From: Peribacillus frigoritolerans
GTDB lineage: Bacteria > Bacillota > Bacilli > Bacillales > DSM-1321
Reading direction: 5' to 3'
Assembly (NCBI RefSeq): GCF_040250305.1
Contig: NZ_CP158190.1
Span: 3,814,001 to 3,878,000, forward strand
Length of the DNA stretch: 64,000 nt
Part shown: piece by piece, positions 1-9,395 of the stretch
How the letters are laid out: each line of letters begins with the position of its first letter
Numbering within the stretch: the first letter of the stretch is position 1
Program-made: the position numbers and the translations under genes
Notes under the pieces: generated by a model
What the model saw: only the letters and a program-made list of their open reading frames with translations
Databases searched by the model: none
Told to the model about the DNA's origin: nothing

Positions 1-478
1 CGATGACGGAATCTATGGAACGGCCGCGTTCTTTAATATCACGGGTCATCCGACGAAGGATCCGCAAGTCTGCGTCCGTATCAACATATAGCTTCATATC
101 CATCAAGTCTCGGAGGCGCTCGTCCTCCAGCACAAGAATCCCTTCAAGGATGATGACATCCTGGGGTTCAACTGTGATGACTTCTTCCGAACGCGTATGG
201 ATCGAATAATCATAAACCGGTTTTTCTATCGTTTCATAGCGCAGCAATGCGTTAATGTGATCGATTAGCAAATCATTATCAAATGCAAGCGGATGATCAT
301 AGTTCGTTTTCAAGCGCTCTTCAAAAGGCAGATGACTTTGATCTTTATAGTAATAATCTTGTTCGATCATCAAGATGGAATGTCCTTGAAAGAATTCAAA
401 AATGGAACGGGTAACACTTGTTTTACCTGATCCAGACCCTCCGGTAACTCCGATGACCACTGGTTTCTTTCTTGTCAT
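1..478 (-). CDS. udk: Uridine kinase, C-terminus cut by window edge
   Basis: This is the first gene part in the window; only the first 159 codons are visible and no stop is seen. Uridine kinase phosphorylates uridine and cytidine to UMP and CMP in pyrimidine salvage. The N-terminus reads [20 protein letters not shown], a P-loop of the kind found in uridine kinases, and the last visible codons read [13 protein letters not shown], which matches the conserved ERGRS segment. The ATG at 478 follows an AAGGAG-type site inside the end of the upstream trhP2 gene, whose stop ends one base away, so the two are probably translated from one message. The call is recognition of family motifs, not a search. 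Confidence 0.93.
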   Translation of the reverse strand, partial: MTRKKPVVIGVTGGSGSGKTSVTRSIFEFFQGHSILMIEQDYYYKDQSHLPFEERLKTNYDHPLAFDNDLLIDHINALLRYETIEKPVYDYSIHTRSEEVITVEPQDVIILEGILVLEDERLRDLMDMKLYVDTDADLRILRRMTRDIKERGRSIDSVI

Positions 479-479
479 G

Positions 480-1751
480 TCAATTCTCCTTCCGCATCAT
501 ATTGTTCACATAAACTCTATTATCTACTTGAATGCGGACAATTTGAAGCGGATGGCGGGCTGCCTCCAGCTCCTTACCTGACTCATCCCAGATCGTACCG
601 ATTTTTTGAGTGAAGTTTTCGATTTCCGGTCCAAAAAACTCCACTTCATCTCCAGGCTTGAAGAAGTTACGTTGCTGCATGGTAACGATTTTAGTTTCCT
701 CGTCGTAATCAAGCACCAACCCTGCGAAGTCGAAGCGAGTCTTTACGGTATGATTCCCGAACATTTGCTGTTTATACCCAGGAATTTCACCTTCCATGAA
801 CGATGATGCCGTCTCACGATTCGCACACTTATCAAGCTCTTCCAGCCATTCTTGTTTAATCTTGAAATTGTCCGGATCGGCACAATACGCATCAATCACT
901 TTACGATAGACGCTGACAACTGTTGCAATATAATGAATGGACTTCATTCTTCCTTCGACTTTTAAGCTGTCTATGCCAATTTCAATCATGCCTGGCAGTG
1001 ATTCAATCAGCTTCAAGTCTTTTGGACTCATTGCGAATGGTGCATCTTCTTTATCGAATAAAGCCTTTTCCCCGTCTTGATCCAACTCATATAAATCATA
1101 ATCCCAACGGCAAGACTGACAGCAGCCGCCGCGATTCGAATCACGCGCCGTCATATGGTTCGAAAGGGTGCAGCGTCCAGAATAGGCAATGCACATGGCT
1201 CCATGAACGAAAGCCTCGATCTCGATATCGACCTTCTCCTTCATTTCACGGATTTCATCAGCACTCGTCTCACGTGCCAAAACAACCCGCTCCAAACCTT
1301 CCTCTTTCCAATACTGAACAGCCTTCCAGTTCGATAGGGATTGCTGTGTGCTTAAATGGATCTCGACGTTCGGAGCGACCCGTTTACAGGTTTCGATGAT
1401 TAATGGATCGGCTACGATGATACCATGAACCCCAGCCTCCTGAAGTCCTTCCAGGTATTCATCCAAACCATCTATATTTTCATTATGAGCGAAGATATTT
1501 GTCGTTACATATACTTTAGCGCCATACTTTTTAGCGAATTCGACGCCTTCCTTCATTTCCTCAAACGTGAAGTTGCCGGCATTGGAACGAAGACCATATT
1601 CCTGACCGCCAATGAACACGGCATCCGCGCCGTAATGGACGGCAATTTTTAATTTTTCAAGGTTGCCGGCCGGAGCCAGCAATTCCGGTTTTTTTACAAT
1701 GACTCTCTTTCCATCAACGATCTTGGAAATTTTATCAGCAATAGCATTCAA
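480..1751 (-). CDS. trhP2: Peptidase-U32-family tRNA hydroxylation protein TrhP2 (YrrO)
   Basis: This 423-residue protein belongs to the U32 family, once called collagenase-like proteases. In B. subtilis YrrO (TrhP2) and YrrN (TrhP1) are needed for prephenate-dependent 5-hydroxylation of uridine 34 in tRNAs. Visible family features are KPELLAPAG near residue 21, the GADAVFIGG strand, the cysteine cluster of [19 protein letters not shown] followed by CRWDY, and the EGRMKS segment. The start is a TTG, chosen because an AGGAGG site lies seven bases upstream. It is followed by udk with one base between and preceded by trhP1 32 bases away, so the group reads as one operon. Function is transferred from the family. 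Confidence 0.92.
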   Translation of the reverse strand: MNAIADKISKIVDGKRVIVKKPELLAPAGNLEKLKIAVHYGADAVFIGGQEYGLRSNAGNFTFEEMKEGVEFAKKYGAKVYVTTNIFAHNENIDGLDEYLEGLQEAGVHGIIVADPLIIETCKRVAPNVEIHLSTQQSLSNWKAVQYWKEEGLERVVLARETSADEIREMKEKVDIEIEAFVHGAMCIAYSGRCTLSNHMTARDSNRGGCCQSCRWDYDLYELDQDGEKALFDKEDAPFAMSPKDLKLIESLPGMIEIGIDSLKVEGRMKSIHYIATVVSVYRKVIDAYCADPDNFKIKQEWLEELDKCANRETASSFMEGEIPGYKQQMFGNHTVKTRFDFAGLVLDYDEETKIVTMQQRNFFKPGDEVEFFGPEIENFTQKIGTIWDESGKELEAARHPLQIVRIQVDNRVYVNNMMRKEN

Positions 1752-1783
1752 GGCTATTCCTCCTCTTTCTCTTACCCTTTTCT

Positions 1784-2713
1784 TTAATAAACCGATTCTT
1801 TAAAGAAGAACCCGGTATCCAACTCGCGATTATCCGGCTGAACCGCTTTGACTTTTTCAAAGAGCTCAGATTTAATATCATCATAGCGGTCAGGGTCTTC
1901 AGCACATACGTCAATCGCTTCCCGATATAGCTTTGTCATTTCAATGATATATTCCGGTGTTTGCAATAGCCCTTCGATTTTCAGTGAATCGATTTCCGCT
2001 TCAATCAATTCCTGAAGTTCATCAATCATGCACATATCATTCGGACTCATGATATGTGTGCCATTTTCATCCTCATAAATCGGGTATTTATTTTCACGTT
2101 CCTTATCATGCAAGAACATACTTCTATTTTCCTTCCGATTTTCCACTTCCATTGCCTTGCCTTGGTATTCAAAGTAATTACCTAGAAGCGTACGCTTCGA
2201 TTGGAACATGCATGTCATGCCGTGCACTTGCACTTCCATCTCCACTTCGGCATTTTCCTTCATTTCCACTATCTCGTCCAGACTTATCTCACGGGCAGCC
2301 ACGGCACGGACAGCACCGCGTTTCCCCCAGTAATTACATGTATACCAGTTCGTTACCGTCATCTCTGTATTCCAATGCAGGGGCATATCAGGTGCCACGG
2401 CACGGACAGCCATTAAGACTGCGGGATCACCGAATATGATCCGATCGGCACCAGCTTCTTTAAGGAAGGTGACATACCCTTCAAGCTCGTCCACTTTTTC
2501 ATTATGAAATATGGCGTTCATGGATACATACACTTTCTTGCCCGCAGCATGTGCAAGCTCAATCGCCTTCTCGACAGCTTCACGTTTGAACTCTCCTGCC
2601 AGCCTTAGTGCATAACGTTGTTCGCCAATGACGAAGGCATCAGCGCCGGCATCGATGAGTTCTGTTATATGTTCGACACTTGTCGGAGTCACGAGTAATT
2701 CAGGCTTTTTCAT
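1784..2713 (-). CDS. trhP1: Peptidase-U32-family tRNA hydroxylation protein TrhP1 (YrrN)
   Basis: This 309-residue protein is the shorter paralogue of the next gene and the counterpart of B. subtilis YrrN/TrhP1. It begins MKKPELLVTPTSVEH, has the GADAFVIGEQRYALRL strand typical of the U32 fold and an EGLLQTPEY segment where TrhP2 has EGRMKS. It has only one cysteine (in MTCMFQ) in the region where TrhP2 has its cysteine cluster, so it probably lacks the iron-sulfur ligands seen in the partner. The start chosen is the ATG at 2713, eight bases behind GAGG; a GTG three codons upstream overlaps the ribosome site. It overlaps the end of trmR by 14 bases, which supports co-translation. Confidence 0.9.
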   Translation of the reverse strand: MKKPELLVTPTSVEHITELIDAGADAFVIGEQRYALRLAGEFKREAVEKAIELAHAAGKKVYVSMNAIFHNEKVDELEGYVTFLKEAGADRIIFGDPAVLMAVRAVAPDMPLHWNTEMTVTNWYTCNYWGKRGAVRAVAAREISLDEIVEMKENAEVEMEVQVHGMTCMFQSKRTLLGNYFEYQGKAMEVENRKENRSMFLHDKERENKYPIYEDENGTHIMSPNDMCMIDELQELIEAEIDSLKIEGLLQTPEYIIEMTKLYREAIDVCAEDPDRYDDIKSELFEKVKAVQPDNRELDTGFFFKESVY

Positions 2714-3365
2714 TTTTGTCACCTCTATGTTTACTTATGGCCACACCATCACCAATCGGCAAAATTACGGTATCGAAATTGGGATGGTCATGTAACCAGA
2801 TGTTAAAATCTCTGATTTTTTTGATGAGAGCTCGCTTTCTTCTCGTCATTTCCATTTCTTCAATGTTTTCGGCAACCAGGCCTTTGAATAAAACATTATC
2901 AGTAATGATGATGCCAGCACTAGCAAGGAATGGTTCAAACAGTTCAAAGAATCGCTTGTACTGCCCTTTAGCTGCATCAACGAAGATGATATCAAACGGA
3001 CCATGTTCCATGACTTTCGGCCCAGCTTCAAGGGCATCCCCTTCAATGAGGGTGATCCTTTCCGACAGTCCCGCCTTCTTGAAGTTAGCTCTTGCCTGCT
3101 CAATACGGGCTTCATTCCGTTCAAGTGTGACGATACGAGCATCCGGAAGGGTCTCAGCCATCCTTATAGCCGAATAGCCAATCGCCGAACCTACTTCCAA
3201 TATCGCCTTTGGCTGATGAAGCCTTAATATCTGTAGCAGTACCTCAATGCCTTCGGGCTCCATGATCGGCACATTATTTTCCAACGCAAAATCTTCCAAC
3301 TCCTTAAGCAAACCCGTACGCTCCGGAATTAAGGAATGAAGATATTGTTCTATTTTTCCGTTCAA
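2700..3365 (-). CDS. trmR: tRNA 5-hydroxyuridine methyltransferase TrmR (YrrM)
   Basis: This 221-residue SAM-dependent O-methyltransferase resembles B. subtilis YrrM, which methylates 5-hydroxyuridine at tRNA position 34 to 5-methoxyuridine. The SAM-binding loop ILEVGSAIGYSAIRMA sits near residue 55, an acidic VTLERNE strand follows, and FDIIFVDAAKGQY carries the metal-binding DAAK motif of the catechol-methyltransferase-like family. The start is a TTG seven bases after GGAGG. It is the first gene of trmR-trhP1-trhP2-udk, so the product of the two hydroxylation proteins and the enzyme that modifies it are made together. A strong hairpin and a terminator-like stem lie in its leader. Confidence 0.92.
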   Translation of the reverse strand: MNGKIEQYLHSLIPERTGLLKELEDFALENNVPIMEPEGIEVLLQILRLHQPKAILEVGSAIGYSAIRMAETLPDARIVTLERNEARIEQARANFKKAGLSERITLIEGDALEAGPKVMEHGPFDIIFVDAAKGQYKRFFELFEPFLASAGIIITDNVLFKGLVAENIEEMEMTRRKRALIKKIRDFNIWLHDHPNFDTVILPIGDGVAISKHRGDKNEKA

Positions 3366-3414
3366 AACGTTTCCTCCAATTATAAGGAAAACAAAAGCGC
3401 TTGGTCAGTAACAT

Positions 3415-3440
3415 GAAGAAATTGATAGGTCAATTTCTTC
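3415..3440. repeat. Perfect inverted repeat in the trmR leader
   Basis: GAAGAAATTGA is followed by a four-base loop and its exact 11-base complement. It lies about 50 bases upstream of the trmR start codon. There is no U-run after it on either strand, so it is not a normal terminator. It could be an RNA hairpin or a protein-binding palindrome in the leader. Confidence 0.6.
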
Positions 3441-3493
3441 ACAAGGAGCAGCTGAAACAAGTATGCTTGACGATCTACATTTCCTTATCTTTC

Positions 3494-3521
3494 AAAATAA
3501 AACCCGGCATTCGCCGAGTTA
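3494..3521 (-). terminator. Terminator-like stem in the trmR leader
   Basis: On the minus strand ACTCGGC pairs with GCCGGGT around a short loop and is followed by TTTATTTTG. It lies between the mltG terminator and trmR, so it may end a short leader transcript or act as an attenuator for the trmR operon. Confidence 0.5.
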
Positions 3522-3570
3522 CGTCACCGATAGGAATCGGATCTAAAATTCACTTGTACTATTCTATCAT

Positions 3571-3601
3571 AAAAACAAGGGGAAAGTAATATCTCTCCCC
3601 C
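3571..3601 (-). terminator. Rho-independent terminator after mltG
   Basis: On the minus strand GGGGAGAG pairs with CTTTCCCC (one mismatch) and is followed by TTGTTTTT. It lies just past the mltG stop codon. Confidence 0.7.
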
Positions 3602-3625
3602 CTCAGTCTCATTGCATTTTTTTAT

Positions 3626-4762
3626 TTATTTATTGGAAATATGCTCTGCCTTTTTGATATTGTGGTCATCCAAGGTCTTCGAGTAAAGGACTTCCCCTTC
3701 AGGTGTTGCCAAAAAGTATAGGTAATCCGTTTTCTCAGGTTTCAGTACCGCATCGATTGATGTCGTTCCGGCATTTGCAATCGGCCCTGGAGGCAGCCCC
3801 TTATTCTTATACGTATTATAAGGTGATTTCACCTCAAGGTCTTTATAATACACCCTGCTCTTATGTGAACCTTTCGCATACAAAACGGTCGGATCCGTTT
3901 GAAGCGGCATCTCTTCCTCAATACGATTGTAAAAGACGGAAGCTATTTTTCCGCGATCGACCTGTGCCGTCGCCTCTTCTTCAACAAGCGAAGCGAAGGT
4001 CAGCATCTCATGTACGGAATAATCGTTTTTGTCCATCTGGGTCTCGTATGCCTGCAATGTCTCTTCGGTTTTCTTCAGCATCTCGATGACGATCGATTCC
4101 AGTGTCGGCTTTTCCTCATAAAAGTCATAAGTAGCTGGGAAAAGGTATCCTTCAAGCGGATATAAAACCTTTTCATTTTCAATTTCCGAGGTCAAGAGCT
4201 GCGGAAATTTCTCTTGCATGGCATTAACGAATTTCTTATCATTCAATTCCTTAAATACCTTTTTCGGATCTTCACCCGTCTTGACTGCGATGATATCGGC
4301 AATTTGGACAAGCTGCTTTCCTTCAGGAATCGTAATCTTCATTGCAGCTTCCTTCATGAGTTTTCCGGTTTTGATGCTTGTGACGATATCTTCAATTGGC
4401 ATGGAAGGTGATAATTTATACTCACCTGCCTGAAAACCGGATTCATTGCGGAATTTAATATAATATTTGAATACGCGTGCGTCCTTGATTATCCCCTGCT
4501 CTTCAAGCAGTGTCGAAATTCCGTTAACGGAAGAACCGATTGGGATTTTCACTTTCTTGATGGTGTCATCTTCGGGATCGACTGGTTTCATGGCTGAGTT
4601 GATATATAAAAAGCCCACAAGACCAACTATCCCAATTAGTACAATAAGCGAAGCTATCGTAATCATGATGATTTTACGAACCAGCTTGGCTTCTCCTTGC
4701 TGTTCTAACAATTTCATTCGGATATGTTCCTTTTTAGATAAATTTTTATCTTTTTCATCCAT
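3626..4762 (-). CDS. mltG: Endolytic murein transglycosylase MltG (YrrL)
   Basis: MltG is a membrane-anchored lytic transglycosylase that cuts nascent peptidoglycan glycan strands. The 378-residue protein has a charged cytoplasmic N-terminus, one membrane helix at about residues 31-55 (MITIASLIVLIGIVGLVGF), a LysM-like segment and a YceG/MltG catalytic domain. The catalytic glutamate is expected in FASLVEEEATAQVDRGKIA, which is present, followed by the conserved QTDPTVLYA and YNTYKNKGLPPGPI blocks. The ATG at 4762 is preferred because GGGGG lies seven bases upstream; an ATG two codons earlier abuts that site. It is a single gene between two terminators in a conserved neighbourhood. Confidence 0.95.
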   Translation of the reverse strand: MDEKDKNLSKKEHIRMKLLEQQGEAKLVRKIIMITIASLIVLIGIVGLVGFLYINSAMKPVDPEDDTIKKVKIPIGSSVNGISTLLEEQGIIKDARVFKYYIKFRNESGFQAGEYKLSPSMPIEDIVTSIKTGKLMKEAAMKITIPEGKQLVQIADIIAVKTGEDPKKVFKELNDKKFVNAMQEKFPQLLTSEIENEKVLYPLEGYLFPATYDFYEEKPTLESIVIEMLKKTEETLQAYETQMDKNDYSVHEMLTFASLVEEEATAQVDRGKIASVFYNRIEEEMPLQTDPTVLYAKGSHKSRVYYKDLEVKSPYNTYKNKGLPPGPIANAGTTSIDAVLKPEKTDYLYFLATPEGEVLYSKTLDDHNIKKAEHISNK

Positions 4763-4996
4763 TTTCATTCCCCCTGCAAACTCACACCAACTACAGAATG
4801 GTTTCTAGATGATGCTTTCTCTAATTAATCTTTGCTTCGAACATTATACTAAAATCAACAAATAATTACATGTTTTTTGCAAAACTACATTCATCAATAC
4901 TCTATTTATGGCAAAAATGCACTAGTTTTGTCAATATACAGGTATTATTTAATAGGAAAATAGTGATATATTTGTCTAAGTTTTTTTGAGGGTATA

Positions 4997-5120
4997 TTGA
5001 TTTCCGCTCCAGGCACTCGCTTTCCGCGGGCGGTCCGGGAGCCTCCTCGGCTACGCCTGCGGGGTCTCCCCTAGACGCGCTTTTCCCGCAGGAGTCTCGC
5101 ACCTTACTCTCCAATCAACT
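4997..5120. repeat. GC-rich dispersed element, copy 1
   Basis: This roughly 124-bp segment starts TTGATT and ends AATCAA, and carries the blocks CCAGGCACTCGCTTTCCGCG, GGTCCGGGAGCCTCCTC, GGGGTCTCCC and CGCAGGAGTCTCGCACCTT. Two more copies in the same orientation lie at 5463-5579 and 58527-58653. The middle can fold: GGGAG near the centre pairs with CTCCC. It is much richer in GC than its surroundings. I recognise this as a family of intergenic repeats seen in Bacillaceae genomes; no function is known to me. The rest of the 475-bp gap between mltG and the next small gene shows nothing else I can name. Confidence 0.85.
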
Positions 5121-5237
5121 TTGTTTTAATTATTTACTCAGCTTAAAAATTTGTTCCCTGCATGTATTAGGCATTTTCTAGAAATGACAGGAATATTCAT
5201 GTAGGAATGGTATTATTGATTTAAGATAAAGAAAGGT

Positions 5238-5402
5238 GTGAAGGAGTTGGATAATTCTTATTTTGTAGGTTGGGGGACATTGGCACTCATAAACGCCGGA
5301 CTTGCTCAAGGTAAAAATAGAACGGCGTTGAATTGGTTCTTGCTATCTTTATTTTTGGGTCCGCTCGCCACTTTTATGCTTTTATTCGCAGAGAAAAGAT
5401 AA
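5238..5402 (+). CDS. Small membrane protein, unknown function
   Basis: An unbroken frame of 54 codons (or 51 from a TTG at 5247) encodes a peptide with the core FVGWGTLALINAGLAQGKNR and a hydrophobic stretch WFLLSLFLGPLATFMLLF ending AEKR. This is the pattern of short one- or two-helix Bacillus membrane proteins with a positively charged loop, which I have seen as conserved hypotheticals. The start is uncertain: GTG at 5238 sits just behind GAAAGG, while the TTG at 5247 directly abuts AAGGAG. It is transcribed opposite to its neighbours and lies between two same-direction copies of the dispersed element. No function can be assigned. Confidence 0.6.
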   Translation: MKELDNSYFVGWGTLALINAGLAQGKNRTALNWFLLSLFLGPLATFMLLFAEKR

Positions 5403-5462
5403 GGTGTTACTGGTACATAAATGAAAAAACCGACCTTTTTAAGGGTTTGTACAATTTGAACG

Positions 5463-5579
5463 TTGATTTCCTTTCCAGGCACTCGCTTTCCGCGGGCGGT
5501 CCGCCCTCGGCGCCTTTGCGCCTTTGGTGTCTCCCCTTGACACGCTTTTCCCGCAGGAGTCTCGCACCTTCCAATCAAC
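5463..5579. repeat. GC-rich dispersed element, copy 2
   Basis: This copy has the same TTGATT...AATCAA ends and shares the CCAGGCACTCGCTTTCCGCG and CGCAGGAGTCTCGCACCTT blocks with copy 1. Its central part differs: the GGGAGCCTCCTC arm is replaced by a shorter GCCCTCGGCGCC segment, so the central hairpin is remodelled. It lies between the small membrane-protein gene and the yrzB terminator. Confidence 0.85.
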
Positions 5580-5612
5580 TTTGTTTTTAAATTTTAGATT
5601 GAGCCTCTTTTC

Positions 5613-5647
5613 AAAAAAAAAACCGACCTTTAGGGGCCGGTTTTTTT
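5613..5647 (-). terminator. Terminator of the yrzL-ruvX-yrzB operon
   Basis: AACCGGCC and GGTCGGTT on the minus strand form a stem followed by a run of nine or more T residues. It lies directly after the yrzB stop codon. An A-run and T-run on both sides make it potentially bidirectional. Confidence 0.85.
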
Positions 5648-5653
5648 CTAATC

Positions 5654-5944
5654 TTATTCTTCTTCTGCTTCTTCTTGGTCAAGGAATGTATTTAACATTT
5701 CTTCGACTAGATCCCACTCTTCTTCTGTTTCGATCGGTGTAAGTTCACCATCTTTATTATCTTCGCTCGGTACGAATGATGAAGCGTGGATTTCGATTTC
5801 TTCCTCATCATCTTCCGCTGACATCGGATAGTAAAGTACATAAGATTTGTTGAATTTATCTGAGTCGAATGTGAAAAGGATTTCGCAAAGTTGCTCGTTT
5901 CCGTTTTCATCTACTACTGTAATGTTGTTTTCGCCGTGTTCCAT
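5654..5944 (-). CDS. yrzB: DUF1292 family protein YrzB
   Basis: This is a 96-residue, very acidic protein. It matches the conserved Firmicute YrzB/DUF1292 family by its [20 protein letters not shown] start, the ILFTFDS segment, the YVLYYP strand and the acidic C-terminal tail rich in Glu. The molecular role of the family is not established. It is the last gene of yrzL-ruvX-yrzB, a gene order kept in many Bacillales, and is followed by a strong terminator. The ATG is preceded by GAGGTG with normal spacing. Confidence 0.92.
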   Translation of the reverse strand: MEHGENNITVVDENGNEQLCEILFTFDSDKFNKSYVLYYPMSAEDDEEEIEIHASSFVPSEDNKDGELTPIETEEEWDLVEEMLNTFLDQEEAEEE

Positions 5945-5955
5945 TTGTATTCACC

Positions 5956-6381
5956 TCATATTGAATTTGTTTGTCTGTCCAAGAATCCTTGCAGAATCAT
6001 GACAGCTGCCATTTTATCAATGACTTTCTTGCGTTTGCTTCGGCTCACGTCCGCCTCAAGAAGGACACGTTCAGCCGCCATAGTTGTCAACCGTTCATCC
6101 CAGAGAAACACCGGCAGCTTGAATTTGTTTTCTAATCGTTTAGCGAAATCTTGGCTGATCTCGCCTCGCGGTCCAACGGTCCCATTCATGTTTTTAGGTA
6201 AACCGAGGACAATTTTAGAAACATCATGCTCTTTTATAATTTCATTGAGGCGTTTAAAGCCGAAGTCATTTCCAGCTTCGTTAATTTTGATCGTTTCCAA
6301 TCCTTGTGCAGTCCAACCCATCGCGTCACTCAGGGCGACGCCGATGGTTTTTGAACCTAAATCAAGTCCCATTGTGCGCAT
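5956..6381 (-). CDS. ruvX: RuvX/YqgF-type Holliday junction resolvase-like protein (YrrK)
   Basis: This 141-residue protein has the RNase H-like fold of the YqgF/RuvX family, proposed to resolve Holliday junctions and, in E. coli, implicated in 16S rRNA 5' processing. The first catalytic strand [14 protein letters not shown] contains the conserved aspartate, [13 protein letters not shown] is the family loop, and WDERLTT followed by [10 protein letters not shown] carries the remaining acidic residues. Its ATG overlaps the yrzL stop codon as TAATG, so the two are coupled. Exact activity in this lineage is inferred. Confidence 0.93.
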   Translation of the reverse strand: MRTMGLDLGSKTIGVALSDAMGWTAQGLETIKINEAGNDFGFKRLNEIIKEHDVSKIVLGLPKNMNGTVGPRGEISQDFAKRLENKFKLPVFLWDERLTTMAAERVLLEADVSRSKRKKVIDKMAAVMILQGFLDRQTNSI

Positions 6382-6656
6382 TAGTATTCCTCTCGATGGT
6401 TCTTAAGATACGACTTAACCAATTCTTCGATGATTTCATCGCGTTCAAGCTTACGAATAATGTTTCGAGCATCCATATGGCGCGGGATGTAGGCCGGGTC
6501 ACCAGATAATAGATAACCGACAATCTGGTTTATCGGGTTATAACCTTTTTCCTGAAGTGCAACATAAACTTGAGACAATACTTCTTGTACATCTCTTTCG
6601 AATGGTTCTTCGGGAAAATTAAATTTCATCGTTTTATCAAAGGAACTCATAAACAT
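6381..6656 (-). CDS. yrzL: IreB/DUF965 family regulatory protein YrzL
   Basis: This 91-residue protein matches the IreB family (DUF965). In Enterococcus faecalis IreB is phosphorylated by the PASTA kinase IreK. Signature segments are [11 protein letters not shown] at the N-terminus and [20 protein letters not shown] in the middle. The ATG at 6656 is six bases behind AGGAG; homologues usually start at the second ATG (MSSFDKT, 6650), so the start may be two codons later. It is the first gene of the yrzL-ruvX-yrzB operon. Confidence 0.92.
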   Translation of the reverse strand: MFMSSFDKTMKFNFPEEPFERDVQEVLSQVYVALQEKGYNPINQIVGYLLSGDPAYIPRHMDARNIIRKLERDEIIEELVKSYLKNHREEY

Positions 6657-6694
6657 GCACCTCTCCTCAGCGTCCAGAATCCACTATTACCTAC

Positions 6695-6723
6695 ATTGTA
6701 CAACACTTTCCATTGATTATGAA
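6695..6723 (-). promoter_or_regulatory. Candidate sigma-A promoter of yrzL operon
   Basis: On the minus strand TTCATA and TACAAT are separated by 17 bases. The elements overlap the end of alaS, so yrzL-ruvX-yrzB can be transcribed apart from alaS. This is sequence matching only. Confidence 0.4.
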
Positions 6724-9353
6724 ATCGATAAGACCCATTCTTCAACAAAATTAAGCGCTGCATCCAATTTTTCTGGGTCTTTTCCGCCGGCTTGGGCCAT
6801 ATCCGGACGTCCGCCACCGCCGCCGCCGCAACGGGAAGCAACTTCTTTGACCAATTTACCAGCATGGAAGCCGCGGTCGATGTAATCCTTAGTCACTCCG
6901 GCAATCAAATTGACTTTTTCACCTTGGGCCGAACCTAATACGATAATGACAGAATCGAGCTTTTGTTTCAAATCATCTGCCATTGCACGCAGATTATTCA
7001 TGTCGGTAGCTTGAACCTTGGCCACCAATACTTGAACGCCATTTACGTCTTTTACGTTAGAAACAAGGCTGCTTGCTTCAATATTACTTAATTTTGCAGT
7101 AAGGCTTTCATTCTCACGATGAAGATCCTTCACTTCAGCCAGTACCGTTTCAATTCTTGAAGGTACATCTTTCAAGTTCGTTTTCAATTTGGCAGCCGCG
7201 TCTTTCAAGACACCGATTTGATCAGTCATCAATTTGTATGCCCCTGCACCCGTTACCGCTTCAATACGGCGAGTACCTGCGCCGATGCCGCTTTCGGATA
7301 CGATTTTGAACAAGCCGATTACGGCTGTATTCGGAACGTGGACACCCCCGCAAAGCTCAAGGCTGTAATCGCCGATTTGAACGACACGGACAATCTTGCC
7401 GTATTTTTCGCCGAACAACGCCATTGCGCCCATAGCCTTTGCTTCCTCGATGTTTTTATAGTCCGTATTCACTTGTAAGCTTTGCCAAATCTTTTCATTT
7501 ACAATCGTTTCGATTTGTTCAATCTCTTCCGCCGTTATCTGGCCAAAATGAGAGAAATCGAAGCGAAGGCGTTCAGCCTGTACGAGTGACCCTGCTTGAT
7601 TGACATGTGTTCCAAGCACATCTTTCAACGCCTGATGCAGAAGATGCGTCGCTGTATGGTTTTTCGTGATATGGATCCGATTTTCTTGATTTACCGTAGC
7701 TACGATATTGGAATCTGCTGTTAAAGTGCCGGCAGTAACCGTTACACGGTGCAGATTTTGGCCATTAGGGGCCTTTTGGACATCATGGACATCAACCTTC
7801 ACGGATTCACTGGCCATCGTTCCTATATCGGCTATTTGTCCGCCGCTTTCAGCATAGAAAGGAGTCTTGTTCAGTATCACTTGAACTTCTTCACCTTCTT
7901 GTGCCTCCGTTACAAGCTCGCCATTTTTTACTATGGCAGCAACTTTGGCTTCGACAGCGACTTGATCATAGCCGACAAATTCACTTTCAACTTTAATATC
8001 TCCCAATACCCCGCCTTGGATTTGCATGGAATCCACATCTTGACGCGCTGAACGGGCACGTTCACGCTGTGCATCCATTTCCTTCTCGAATCCAGCCTGA
8101 TCGACCGTCATGCCTTCTTCTTCTGCATATTCTTCCGTTAACTCAATCGGGAAGCCATATGTGTCATATAAACGGAATGCATCACTGCCAGGAATGGTTG
8201 TACCGCCTTTTTCCTTTTCCTTTTTAATGACTTCAGAAAGGATGGCGAGTCCATCATTTAGAGTTTCATGGAAGCGTTCCTCTTCATTCTTGATTACTTT
8301 TGCAATGAACTCTTTATTCTTAAGGACTTCAGGGTAGAAGTCTTTCATGATTTCGCCGACGACCGTCACAAGCTCGAACATGAATGGTCGATTGATGTTG
8401 ATTTGCTTAGCATACCGGACCGCTCTCCGGAGTAAACGGCGCAATACATAACCGCGGCCTTCGTTGGATGGAAGAGCCCCGTCACCTACTGCAAAGGCTA
8501 CCGTACGAATATGGTCGGCAATGACCTTGAAGGCAACATCTTTTTCTGAATCAACACCATATTTCACATCGGAAATCTCTTCGACTGCCCGGATGATTGG
8601 CATGAATAAATCTGTATCATAGTTCGTCGCCACATCTTGAACGACGGAAGCCATACGTTCAAGGCCCATCCCTGTATCGATATTTTTCTTTGGAAGCGGT
8701 GTGTAAGAACCGTCCGGATTATGGTTGAATTGGGAAAACACAAGATTCCAGACTTCTAGATGCCGTTCATTTTCCCCGCCTGGATATAGTTCCGGATCAT
8801 TCGGATCATCGCCATATGCTGGTCCGCGGTCATAGAAAATCTCTGTATTCGGGCCGCTTGGACCTTCACCGATATCCCAGAAGTTCTCTTCCAGGCGAAT
8901 GATCCTTTCAGCAGGAACACCGATTTTCTTATTCCAGAGTTCGAATGCTTCATCATCTTCAGGATGGATCGTCACAGCCAATTTCTCTTTGTCGAACCCA
9001 ATCCATTTTTCATCCGTCAAAAATTCCCATGCCCATGTGATGGCTTCTTCTTTGAAATATTCGCCAATGGAGAAGTTTCCGAGCATTTCGAAGAACGTAT
9101 GATGACGTGCCGTTTTCCCCACGTTTTCAATATCGTTTGTACGGATGGCCTTTTGAGCATTTGTGATCCTTGGATTTTCAGGAATCACCCGTCCATCAAA
9201 ATATTTCTTTAACGTCGCCACCCCGGAATTGATCCAAAGCAATGATGGATCTTCATGTGGAACCAATGACGCACTTGGTTCGATGGTATGGCCTTTTTCA
9301 CTAAAAAAATCTAAATACATTTGGCGGATTTGAGCACCAGTTAAATACTTCAT
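6717..9353 (-). CDS. alaS: Alanyl-tRNA synthetase
   Basis: AlaRS charges tRNA-Ala with alanine and edits misactivated serine and glycine. The 878-residue length is normal for the family. The N-terminal aminoacylation domain starts [17 protein letters not shown]. The editing domain shows the zinc-type motifs [11 protein letters not shown] near residue 565 and [10 protein letters not shown] about 100 residues later. The C-terminal oligomerization and tRNA-binding part ends in the family's glycine-rich segment [25 protein letters not shown] precedes the ATG. Expression is predicted to depend on alanine tRNA charging through the T-box leader just upstream. Confidence 0.98.
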   Translation of the reverse strand: MKYLTGAQIRQMYLDFFSEKGHTIEPSASLVPHEDPSLLWINSGVATLKKYFDGRVIPENPRITNAQKAIRTNDIENVGKTARHHTFFEMLGNFSIGEYFKEEAITWAWEFLTDEKWIGFDKEKLAVTIHPEDDEAFELWNKKIGVPAERIIRLEENFWDIGEGPSGPNTEIFYDRGPAYGDDPNDPELYPGGENERHLEVWNLVFSQFNHNPDGSYTPLPKKNIDTGMGLERMASVVQDVATNYDTDLFMPIIRAVEEISDVKYGVDSEKDVAFKVIADHIRTVAFAVGDGALPSNEGRGYVLRRLLRRAVRYAKQININRPFMFELVTVVGEIMKDFYPEVLKNKEFIAKVIKNEEERFHETLNDGLAILSEVIKKEKEKGGTTIPGSDAFRLYDTYGFPIELTEEYAEEEGMTVDQAGFEKEMDAQRERARSARQDVDSMQIQGGVLGDIKVESEFVGYDQVAVEAKVAAIVKNGELVTEAQEGEEVQVILNKTPFYAESGGQIADIGTMASESVKVDVHDVQKAPNGQNLHRVTVTAGTLTADSNIVATVNQENRIHITKNHTATHLLHQALKDVLGTHVNQAGSLVQAERLRFDFSHFGQITAEEIEQIETIVNEKIWQSLQVNTDYKNIEEAKAMGAMALFGEKYGKIVRVVQIGDYSLELCGGVHVPNTAVIGLFKIVSESGIGAGTRRIEAVTGAGAYKLMTDQIGVLKDAAAKLKTNLKDVPSRIETVLAEVKDLHRENESLTAKLSNIEASSLVSNVKDVNGVQVLVAKVQATDMNNLRAMADDLKQKLDSVIIVLGSAQGEKVNLIAGVTKDYIDRGFHAGKLVKEVASRCGGGGGGRPDMAQAGGKDPEKLDAALNFVEEWVLSIS

Positions 9354-9395
9354 ATATATATCCTCCTTTAAAAATTATGTAATTTTGAGCACACA

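Noticed and set aside
4902..5114. Open frame containing RDSCGKSASRGDPAG and similar frames at 5306-5578 and 58412-58648
   Set aside because: These are translations of the dispersed GC-rich element. The same text arises from each copy and no ribosome site or independent conservation is visible.
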